Shown here: positions 55,001 to 64,000 of the stretch, one piece after another | How the letters are laid out: every line of letters starts with the position of its first letter | Numbering within the stretch: the first letter of the stretch is position 1 | NCBI GenBank assembly: GCA_003707065.3 | Contig: PPXM03000004.1 | Location: 186,001 to 250,000, forward strand | Direction: 5' to 3' | DNA from: Trigonopsis variabilis | Taxonomy: Eukaryota > Ascomycota > Trigonopsidomycetes > Trigonopsidales > Trigonopsidaceae | DNA length: 64,000 bases | Made by a program: the position numbers and the translations under genes | The notes under the pieces: generated by a model | What the model saw: the letters and a program-made list of their open reading frames with translations, nothing else | The model's database searches: none | Told to the model about the DNA's origin: nothing

Positions 55001-55880
55001 TAAAAAACTGGATATCTTAATAAATGGCGATCGGGAATGGCTACAGGACAAGAGATCTAAATGACCACAAGGCAGAGCAAGGAGCTGGAAGATGAATCGA
55101 ACATGTCTTCTGGGAAAACAAGGTGATCTTAGCATTAAAAATTTCTTCGAGGTCAACTCTGCCTCTTCAGAAGAATGCAAGTCATGTAGTCAGTCATTGA
55201 TTCTGCTTTCTCGCTCTTCTTTTTCCTTTACTTATGCATATCGCCTAACAATAATACCTTTCAATGAGTATTTTATACATGAGACTCAACTTGATGAACT
55301 CAAGAAGCATTTTCTAAGAAGTAGGCTTCGCGACAGGTATGGTATCGTACGAGAAATAAGATAACTATCGAACATCATGAACATCGGCACAAGAACATGA
55401 CCCTATTGAGGAAATTCGAATATCGTGCAATCAAAGTTAAAAATGCCCAAGAAGTCATGAGACGAATCGTCCGCAAACGTTCTGAGATGTACCCAGGATA
55501 GGCGATCTTGGTAACATCCCAAAGACATCTCCAGTAAGGTTTTTGGACTCCTACGAAGGTATGCGATTTACTTTGCGATGAAGGAAAGGGCTGCCAAAGG
55601 ACAGTAGAATAGAGCAGCCTATAGCAATAAGGTCATATGCGTCTCGGCTTAAAAAAAGACGGAGACAAATGGTTGCCTATGATTTGATTCAACTGGATCA
55701 AACACACTCTATGACGAGAAAAAATACGAAGGACAAAAGACAAGTCTGGTAAAGATATGACGAACCAATACGAGCAGTGGGGAATCATCGTTTAGCGGTA
55801 CTGTGACGTCGCAAAGGCCCCATTACAGTTGGGAGAATGGAAGACAACGTGGAGAAGCCATCAGGAATAAGACGAAGACA
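55001..55880. other. Gene-free stretch between ATR and ISN1
   Basis: About 880 bases. A 90-codon open frame (55092-55364) resembles nothing. No RNA gene identified by eye. The ISN1 promoter must lie at the right end. Confidence 0.5.
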
Positions 55881-57377
55881 ATGACTTCAAGGTTAGTGAG
55901 ACAAGTCTAAAGCCTGTACTGACCAAATCAGGTACCGAGTGGAATGTAAGGGAAGAATTGAGTCTATATACTTAGAAGAGATGCCTTGAAGACTCATCGA
56001 CGTGATGGCTTCATCGAATGGATCAAGGGACTGCTGGCAGTAAGAGCGCTCATTGGGACTTATCGCTAAGCGCAGGTACCTTTTGTATTACATGCAAATC
56101 CTCAAGTATATCTTGATCTGGATCCAGAAGGCATATCTCTGGACTCTACTAGAGAAGCGCATCGGCGATACGTAGAGATCTTTCGGGACTTGGAGATTCT
56201 GATTGATGATCACAGTATGACAACCGAATTCATATGGCTAATGTGACTCTAGTTCATTATACTAGCAATTCTCGATTGGCCCAGTTGGTGCCTACGGTGG
56301 GCGCTTTTTTCACACCGCTCCCTTTAGTGGAAGCGTTTGATATCCAGGACACTAAGCGATCGATTTCCTCGAGACGGTTAGTCTCTCCCAGTTTCAATGA
56401 TGTTCGGTCGATTCTCAATACTGCGCAAGCTTTAAGTTTAGCCGAGCTGGATGGAAATCATCAGCCTAAATTAAAATTGATCACTTTTGATGGAGATTTA
56501 ACTCTGGTGAGTGTTCACGTTCATCAACCTAGCGCCTAGCTTACTAGACAGTATGAAGATGGAGCTAGGCTTACCAGTGATAGCCCAGTGATTCCTTATA
56601 TTCTTCGTTTAATGAAGCGAGGTATCTTAGTAGGAATCGTCACGGCAGCGGGATACTCTGATATACAAGGGGCGAAATACTACTATCGCTTACAGGGCTT
56701 ATTGGATGCCATAGCTACCGATCCGACTTTAAGTAGTGAATCTTCCAGATTATTCGTCATGGGAGGTGAAGCCAATTACTTGTTTTCATTTGACGCTAAA
56801 ACATCCTCTCTGCAGTGGATTGAGCCTGGCCGGTGGAAATCTGAGGAGATGAAAAACTGGAATCCCGAGTCGATTAACTATCTACTTGATGCAGCTGAGA
56901 ACGTCTTAGAGGCTAGTAGGGCAATTCTCAACTTGTCCGCCGCGGTCATCAGAAAAGAGCTTGCCGTCGGTAAGTTGGAAACAAAACAGAAAGGCCTTAA
57001 TCTAACATTAATATTTAGGCCTTGTACCACTACCAGGTCAAACTCTTCCTCGAGAATTACTTGAAGAAGTAGTGCTAGGAACCCAGCGACATCTTGATTA
57101 CGTCATGAAGTCCAATAACTTGAAATTCTCGGCCTTTAATGGCGGCAGCGATGTTTGGGTGGATGTAGGCGACAAGGCCGTTGGAGTTAAATGCCTACAA
57201 AAGTATCTAGGCAATATTGATGGGAAGGAGACCCTTCATATTGGTGATCAGTTTAAATCGTTGGGTGCAAATGATTTTAAAGCTAGATTGGTCGCTTGTA
57301 CAAGCTGGATAGCCGGGCCTCATGAGACTGTCGATTTTTTGCAAGAGTTGGAAACTTACATGAATCGTGCAGTATGA
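55881..57377 (+). CDS. ISN1: IMP-specific 5'-nucleotidase
   Basis: Seven exons (55881-55891, 55932-55945, 55981-56039, 56076-56214, 56253-56506, 56552-56969, 57019-57377) join in frame to 417 residues (yeast Isn1 is 450). The start reads MTSRYRVEYALKTHRRDGFI, then EWIKGLLAVPFVLHA, as in fungal Isn1. The HAD-type nucleophile motif DGD lies in LITFDGDLTLYEDG, split by an intron. GIVTAAGYSDIQGAKYYYRL, DVWVDVGDKAVGV and HIGDQFKSLGANDFKAR complete the active site. It dephosphorylates IMP to inosine in purine turnover. Exons 1 and 2 are only 11 and 14 nt; the acceptor of exon 3 is GAAGAG. Confidence 0.94.
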
Positions 57378-57426
57378 AGATATGTGTGTAGCAAGATCGT
57401 TATATAATACAAATGACTAAACAGTT

Positions 57427-59283
57427 TCAACCTGACTCACCCGTTGAAATCAACGTTTGAAGGACTTGACGAACTGGTTTCTCTTCAGGACCCCAGTCCA
57501 CGACCAGTTCCCCAACAGATAACCGTAGCTGGTGTTGTTGAAAATCTAGTTTAAGTTGAGATTTTTTATTGTTGGATAGAGTGATCAAGACAGATCCACC
57601 ATGGGCCTCAATTTGAGCTGGGAAGCTCTTCTTGATGTAACTGAGACCGTACTTTGCAAAAATCATCTCGAGCCAAGCAAATAAGTCGTTCAAGCCGTAG
57701 AAATCGCACTCCAGAATATCATTATCCTCATCACAAGCCAACTCGCATTTGAAGAGACCAGATGGCTTCTGGATAAAGTCACGAATATAAATGGTAACAA
57801 AGAGCGCAGAATCTAGTAAAACTGAGATTTTTGAATAAGGAGGCGAAAATAAAGACTTCATGGTCAGATGTGAGTTAGGATCAGGGTACCCAACGAATCT
57901 ATGAGCATCGTAAACGAAATTAAGGCCAAACTTATTCAAATGACTAATCAAGGGACGAAGGCCAGATAGTGTGTCGGCGTATAGCCGAGAGTGAAGGTAT
58001 ACTCGCAAGATAGGAAGGAAAACAGGATTAGAAAGGAAACAGGATTGTAGGCGAGAAGATAATAAAGGCTCTGGTTCGCGTTTACGAAGAGCGAGATTCG
58101 AATGGAAACTCTCACAGAGGGCTTCATATAATAGAGCCAGCAATAGTTCTGCCCACTTGTTATCACTAGGATCTGTCGGACAGTCTTTTAGCTCGGTTGG
58201 GTCCACTAATCCGATAGACAGTCGAGCATTGTCTGATAGCTTGATGAATACTTTATTATCATCAATCCAGATATTGGCTAGGTTAAGAATCCTCACTTCT
58301 TTTTGCAGCACTTCCAATATCTCCTTTTCAAGAATCAATTTCTGGCGGAGCTGAATGGATTCGAGAATATCTTGTGGAGAAGACGGCGAAGCATATAAAT
58401 ACCGGCCAGTAGCGTGGAACTCGTCGCTCGACGATAGTTCATCATCACAGAATTTTCGCAATATCTCAACACATATCGAGTCTTTCGCCAAAGGTTCTTT
58501 TTCTTCTAGCCGTAATGTGTTATCATCTTCTCGCACTAATAGTGCGATACCAGGATTCTCCATTGACGAACCTCCTTGAATATTAGAATGTGACAATCAA
58601 CTTCGTACTCACCATCACTAAACCCATATTTAACTCCTATACCTCGACGGTCACCGATTTTCATCTTGCAGAGAATCATTCCATGATCACTAAGTTTGCC
58701 GATAGTTTTCCAGTATTCCTGTTCATTCTCAGCGGATTTTAAAAGTTTTTGTGAACCATCAGATAATAATTTGGAAATATTCCTCACGCTCTCGTTCAAA
58801 ATTGTCTCCGAGACCCGTGAATTATCAGGTATGGGAGAGGCCATCACTCTCACCGAGTCCAAGGTCCCTATAGCTACTTTCTCTCGAAGTACAGGTGACA
58901 TAGATGATGTACCAGACGAAGGTCGATCTTTGGATATCAAAAGGGAAACGAAATCTAGCGCTAGAGCCGATTCATTCCTTGCTTGACTAATCAAATCCAA
59001 TAACTTCCCGCTTCCCTCTTCCAGCGACGCGACCAAATTTGCGTCCCGATGTCTTTGCTCATTTGACACCGTAGCCGCCGTCTTGTCAGACCCATTCTCT
59101 ATCTCCTCCCTTAATGTCTCTTCTTTCAAATCGATAAATGACCCTCGCTCCTCGGTAATTCGAGCAATTCGTTCAGCCAGTGTGCGCTCACTATGAGAGT
59201 TAGTAACGGAAAAACCAACAAATAGCTCACTTTTTCGATCCTAAGGTTAACAACGATAAATCGAGATCCTCCTCTTCTGCCAT
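57427..59283 (-). CDS. MED17: Mediator head subunit Med17 (Srb4)
   Basis: Three exons (59231-59283, 58613-59190, 57427-58574) join to 592 residues. The N-terminus MAEEEDLDLSLLTLGSKN and RTLAERIARITEERGSF correspond to the conserved start with the R.L..RI..I..ERG block. LALDFVSLLISKDRPSSGTS and EQEYWKTIGKLSDHGMILC follow, then GIGVKYGFSDGG. Med17 is the scaffold of the Mediator head module and is needed for nearly all RNA polymerase II transcription. The introns are 40 and 38 nt. It converges on ISN1, with 49 bases between stops. Confidence 0.9.
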
Positions 59284-59447
59284 GTAGTAGGATCAGATCT
59301 GTAGCGGTGAATTAAATCGATTTGGTAACGCTCGCCTATTAACTACTTCAGTTCTGCGGTCTCCATCATTCAAGCTACGCCGAATATTTCTAAAAGGGTG
59401 AGTGACATTTCTGTGATTACCCATCCATAAATTATCATACATATCCT

Positions 59448-60495
59448 CTACATACCCATTTCCCGTAATATCTCCAACTCATCCGCATATTGTTCATCAG
59501 GATCATTGTGGACTTGCTTGATAGGCGACTGCGTTTCCTTCGACTCATCTAACTCTTCCCTGGCTAGAGCCTCCCAGGCCTCATCATCATCAAATGGAAT
59601 AGGCTTGTTCTTTGTCGAGTCACACACAGACACGGGGTTAACACGTCTGGGAGCGACTGTTCTCAATGGATCGTCGTCGACACTGTCTGCCTGAGGGCCA
59701 GGCCAAACTGCCTTTTCTGAGTCATTTACTCCTATGACTTCGACGTCGTCATTATCATTATCAACACGAGTTGGCGGTAGAACCCTCGAACGCTGCAGTT
59801 CTAGCAGGTTCTGGACGGCCTGTGAAGAGGGATTAAATACCGAACCTTGGTTGATCGCAGAGTTATCAGTCGAGTGCTCTGTCCTGGGAAGAGCAATATT
59901 AGAGGTTTCGTGGAAGTCCTGGCCGAGAGAATTTGTAGCTAGCCTATGGGCAGGAAGGCTAGACTCTTCTCTGTCGTTAGTGGTATTATAGCGCAGTTCA
60001 TGAATCCAATTTTCCCGAAAATCGGCTACTGCACGTTTATGACCCAATGCTTCCGTTATTGATAAGAAATCGACAAACTTTGCCTTGGGAAATAGCCTAT
60101 GAGCCCACAATTGATATGTCTCAACGAGTCTCGTCAAGTTGTTTATCTAAATTAGTTAAACTAGTATTTTCTCTTCACGAACTTCGTGCCCTTTACCCTT
60201 GAACTTGAAATTCTTGGTAATCTTTTTCTGAATAACCGGTAAACCTTCTGGAGATAAAAGCCTTCAATAAGTCTCGTTATCCATTCAAGACTTACCGTTC
60301 CACATCCAACTTGGCCGAGGGTTTTCGTTTTCGAATGACGACGTCCTCATCAATTCCAGCATCCACCTGAAAGTCATCATTATTCATAAGATCAGGAGTC
60401 TCATTTATAGCGTCGCCATTATGCTCCTCGCGATTTAACTGAGTAGACTGCAAATCTGGCAGATACTCTCCCCATTCCGCCAACGTATCGGCCAT
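59448..60495 (-). CDS. CSM3: Replication fork protection factor Csm3/Swi3 (TIPIN)
   Basis: Three exons (60296-60495, 60183-60261, 59448-60146) join to 325 residues. The Swi3 domain is intact: KRKPSAKLDVERLLSPEGLP, then KNFKFKGKGHE, INNLTRLVETYQLWAHRLFP and KAKFVDFLSITEALGHKR. The acidic, low-complexity C-terminus (DNDNDDVEV, DDDEAWEALAREEL) probably holds the RPA-binding motif, as in TIPIN. Csm3 pairs with Tof1/Swi1 at the replication fork, pauses forks and helps activate the checkpoint through ATR, which is encoded nearby. The second intron has the unusual donor GTTCGT, but family phase supports it. Confidence 0.92.
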
Positions 60496-60704
60496 AATCT
60501 GAATAGCTTCCAAGGATCGCAGACGCGCGCGTAGTAACGCGACAAGAAATTAGTATACGTATTACTCGCAACACCGTTACATTGACTGTAAACTTGAGAA
60601 CGAGTAAATTACTGGGTTCTGATTGGGTATTGCCATGGGAGAGAACAGTACTAACATCTGTTCCTCTGCTTTCCAAGTTCGTCTTTTGAACGCACCCTAT
60701 AATC

Positions 60705-61342
60705 ATGAGTCAAGACGCTGAATATGAAGTATGAAATATAGTATAGCTTGGAAATACTAATGGTTAGGTGATTGATACTGATCCCCACTTCGGCCGTGTG
60801 GTTCGATATTTCCGGTTGTCAGACTATGGACTTTGGGCCGCTTGCACTGCTGCTGGACCTGCCATTTATGCTCTTTTCGACAAAGTCGATCCAATTAATT
60901 ACGAGATGTCACCTAGCGGGATAAAAAAACTTTCTCCTGTTCCGTCATTACGACTGGCTGCTGGTTTAGGATGCGTTGGAGGTTTCCTTTGGGCTTATAC
61001 TCGGAGTTCTAGTAAGTCAACCATAATATAACATGTTTTTAACCATATTTAGCACGTTTTTGGGGTTGGAGGGAGAATGACCGGGAAGTGCGAAAAGACC
61101 GATATGAAATTAAATCTCGATTGGCTAAAGGCCTTAGCCCTTATGGAGAATCAAGCATGAGCGCACGATTGCAAGATGCTGCAGCCAAAAACTCTACATA
61201 TTCTCAGACTCGTTTCGGATTCTTTCCTTGGTTCAACTTTGTCAATCACCCCTTCCACGGAGTCGATATCAAGAAGTATTATGAAGTTCGTCCGGGAGAG
61301 GAAAGCTGGGGATTTAATCTTCCCACACCGGAATCTGCATAA
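60705..61342 (+). CDS. NADH:ubiquinone oxidoreductase (complex I) 21-kDa subunit
   Basis: Three exons (60705-60728, 60768-61011, 61053-61342) join to 185 residues. The product shows VIDTDPHFGRVVRYFRLSDY, a hydrophobic helix, YEMSPSGIKKLSPVPSLRLA with a second membrane segment, WGWRENDREVRKDRYEIKSR, and FGFFPWFNFVNHPFHGVDIK. This matches the fungal 21-kDa accessory subunit (NUXM/Nuo-21 type). It belongs to the inner-membrane arm of respiratory complex I. Its presence implies a functional complex I, which S. cerevisiae and S. pombe lack. Confidence 0.9.
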
Positions 61343-61558
61343 ATGGTGTATAACACTAAATAGGGATAGTATGTTTTAAGAGAGTCTTCCACCAGATTTA
61401 ATTTGTACCTGTAGTTCAGACATAATGTTTTAGTTTTACAAAGTTCATATCGAACGTTACTATGTTGCATTGTATTTTTATTTGATAAGGTCGAAATCTT
61501 TATCCACTCAATAGGGTGCCTCGATAATTCGTTCACTTCTTCACTTGTGCTCAGATTC

Positions 61559-64000
61559 ATGACCCAAGAAATTCTCAAGAGCATCGAGATCTTGAATGAA
61601 CGGTATCAATCTCGGGATGGATTGAATTTGAATGATACAGATGATGGTGTTTATGTGCGAAAAACCCCGTCCAAGGATCAAATCGAGGATCTACTGCGCC
61701 ATCAGTTCATGACTCCTTCAGCAGACTTCAGTAAATCATGGCTCGATAGGTTACAGCGGTAAGATGATCTTCGTAAAATTTAACCACTAACATAAATAGG
61801 ATTCCGTCGATAGAACTGACTGATCTCTATGACAAGCTATTCATCCTGCCCATGGCTCAGTCGCGGACCGCCACTAGGTTCGTAAGGGCTGGATTAGAGG
61901 GAAAGGTAGTTGGATATGAAGAATATCCTACAGATCTTGGTTCATCCGAAGCTACGGCTAGAAATTCCTTATCAATGGGACGCCAAATCAATCATAAAGC
62001 CAATTTTACATCTGGAAAATCAGGATATATGCCATTCGTCCCAGGAGGGCTTGAATGGGATTCAGCTAAGAATACTGACTCCTCAGCTGATAGTGTTCTA
62101 TTAAAAGACAAAGATGGCCTATTTACATGTGGCCCTGGGATGCGGAGAGGACTGTTGGAAGAGAACATTGATGAGTATTCAGCGAGACTACTAAAGGCTA
62201 GTGAAGCTATACCTGAACTTGATGAGCTGGAACAAGACGAAGAGCCTATTGAGTCGGACCACGAAGATGAAATCGTCGCTGATGAGATTACGGGGTTGGA
62301 TCTCTCTGATGAGCCCAAAAAACCGAAATTAGCAGGAGATATAGACTTTTCTGCTATTGATGATCTTTTACCTTCTGATAACAGTTATCTGAGTGCACAG
62401 ATTGCTGTTTCCTCTGCAAGCACTCGGCCTAAACGACAAAAAGAATGGGCGCACATGGTTGATATAAATGAAACTATACCTAATTTTGATGAATTGGTTC
62501 CAGATATGGCTAGGAGATATCCCTTCGAGCTTGATACGTTTCAAAAGGAGGCGGTCTATCATTTGGAACAGGGCGACTCTGTTTTCGTTGCTGCTCACAC
62601 TTCGGCAGGTAAGACGGTTGTTGCAGAATATGCTATTGCTATGGCCGAAAGAAATATGACCAAGTGTATCTATACATCGCCCATTAAAGCCTTAAGTAAT
62701 CAGAAGTTCCGCGATTTTCGAAATGAATTTGAAAGCGTTGGTATATTTACTGGAGATGTTCAAATCAATCCCGAAGGAAGTTGTTTGATTATGACTACGG
62801 AAATCTTGAGAAGCATGCTTTATAGAGGGGCTGATGTGATTAGAGATGTGGAGTTTGTGATATTTGATGAAGTGCATTACATAAACGATATGGAACGAGG
62901 AGTTGTGTGGGAGGAAGTTATTATTATGTTACCCGAACATGTCAAATTAATTCTTTTATCAGCAACAGTGCCTAATACTTATGAATTTGCTAGTTGGGTG
63001 GGACGAACAAAGAGGAAGAATATCTATGTTATCTCGACTTCTCACCGTCCGGTCCCGCTAGAACACTACCTTTATTGCAACCAGCGTTTAGTCAAAATTG
63101 TTGATGAGAATAAGAAGTTCCTAGAGGAAGGAATGAAAGAGATCAAGACTTTAATGAATCCTCATGCTCAGAAACAGGACAAACTGCCGACCTTGGTAGC
63201 ATCTAATGCTAGAGGAGGACGAGCTGGAAGAGGATCGCCAAATCAACGAGGAGGAAGAGGGCAAGGGTCTTCCGCTCGAGGTCTGAGAGGTTCCTATGGT
63301 GGCGCTAACAATTTCGGTCAAAGGAATTCTTATGCTAGGGGGAATACAAATCCTGATAGAGGAATATTCCTCCCATTGACCAAACGCTTAAGACAAGATA
63401 AGCTTCTCCCAGCTGTCATCTTTGTGTTCTCTAAGAAGAGATGCGAGGAATACGCAGAGTCATTGACGAGCGTGGACTACTGCACTGCAAAAGAAAAATC
63501 AGAGGTACATCTATTCTGTGACAAGGCCTTGAGCCGATTACGAGCGGAAGACCGAGCATTGCCGCAAATTTTAAGAGTTCGTGAACTGCTCGGTCGGGGA
63601 ATCGCCGTTCATCATGGTGGACTATTGCCTATTGTGAAGGAAATAGTCGAGATGATGTTTGCAAAGGGCATTGTTAAGATTTTATTTGCTACTGAGACCT
63701 TTGCTATGGGACTCAACCTGCCTACTAAAACTGTTGTCTTTTCCGGGTTCAGAAAACATGACGGTCGAAATTTTAGGAACCTTTTGCCAGGAGAGTATAC
63801 ACAAATGGCTGGACGAGCCGGACGAAGAGGTCTTGACACGACGGGTATGGTCATCACCATGTTGACTGGCGATGTTCCACCATCACCGAATGAACTGAGC
63901 ACAATGATGGTCGGACAGCCCACACGTTTGCAATCACAGTTCAGATTGACTTATAATATGATACTGAACTTATTGCGGATTGAGGCATTGAAAGTCGAAG
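61559..64000 (+). CDS. SKI2: Ski2 RNA helicase of the exosome-assisting SKI complex, 3' end missing
   Basis: Exons 61559-61758 and 61800 to the right edge; about 800 residues are visible. An N-terminal Ski3/Ski8-binding region (FVPGGLEWDSAKNTDSSADS) precedes the DExH core. The core has AAHTSAGKTVVAEYA near residue 330, YTSPIKALSNQKFRDF, FDEVHYIND (motif II DEVH), LILLSATVPN, SHRPVPLEHYL, FATETFAMGLNLP and QMAGRAGRRGLDTTG. An RG-rich insert, around 63205-63350, lies between the RecA-like domains, as in other fungal Ski2 proteins. Ski2 threads mRNA into the cytoplasmic exosome for 3'-to-5' decay and antiviral defence. The helical, arch and C-terminal domains lie beyond the window. Confidence 0.95.

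Noticed and set aside
55092-55364. 90-codon open frame after the ATR gene
   Set aside because: Composition is unlike the neighbouring coding genes and it resembles nothing known to me.
1-64000. A novel gene cluster or defence/secondary-metabolite system
   Set aside because: I looked for clustered unknown genes, backbone biosynthetic enzymes, transposases, reverse transcriptases and repeats. Nearly all genes are conserved housekeeping genes of unrelated pathways, so no such system is supported.

Overview
This window is nuclear chromosomal DNA from a compact fungal genome. Genes sit on both strands with short spacers. Most are broken by GT-AG introns of about 33-45 nt, usually with a CTAAC-like branch site close to the acceptor. 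I read 28 protein-coding genes; GH17 runs off the left edge and SKI2 off the right. The gene set points to Dikarya: TOR, an ATR/Mec1 kinase, Erg6, zuotin, Mzm1, Aim11, Isn1, Csm3/Swi3, and one fused phosphofructokinase. The ATR, Swi3, Med17, Slt11 and HER2-type GatA proteins look ascomycete. A complex I subunit excludes budding yeasts and fission yeasts that lost that complex. A HomolD-type box (CAGTCACA) upstream of the RPS4 gene fits an ascomycete outside the Saccharomyces clade, perhaps Taphrinomycotina. That placement is inference and I do not name a species.

Layout. 1-7.7 kb: secreted GH17 glucanase (minus, partial), a divergent beta-tubulin paralogue (minus), a 2 kb gene-free stretch, TFIIH subunit TFB2 (minus), and an eight-exon hotdog thioesterase (plus). 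7.9-15.1 kb: TOR kinase. 15.2-23.3 kb: YAE1, AIM11, CENP-O/Mal2-like, acetyl-CoA transporter, mitochondrial carrier, C2H2 protein, and the ESCRT-III protein Did2/CHMP1. 23.8-30.9 kb: mitochondrial enoyl reductase ETR1, GatA/HER2, TAD2, amidase, C2H2 regulator. 31.9-37.3 kb: 6-phosphofructokinase, PDH E1-beta, MZM1. 37.4-47.4 kb: SLT11, 2-Cys peroxiredoxin, RPS4, a YHR202W-like phosphoesterase, zuotin, ERG6. 47.8-61.3 kb: ATR/MEC1, ISN1, MED17, CSM3/Swi3, complex I 21-kDa subunit. 61.6 kb to the end: SKI2 helicase.

The genes are housekeeping and do not form one cluster. Loose functional neighbours are ATR with Csm3 (replication checkpoint), phosphofructokinase with PDH-beta (glycolysis to acetyl-CoA), and several mitochondrial proteins (Etr1, GatA, Mzm1, Aim11, complex I). 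I see no rRNA, tRNA, CRISPR, transposon or virus-derived element.

The most unusual signal is gene architecture, not a new gene cluster. The beta-tubulin paralogue needs a one-nucleotide internal exon to keep frame. TOR ends in a five-nucleotide exon that supplies only the last Trp and the stop. The mitochondrial carrier has a seven-nucleotide exon. GatA appears to have a 23-nt intron. All exon coordinates were derived by hand from splice signals, reading phase and family resemblance; total lengths came out in frame for every gene I summed.
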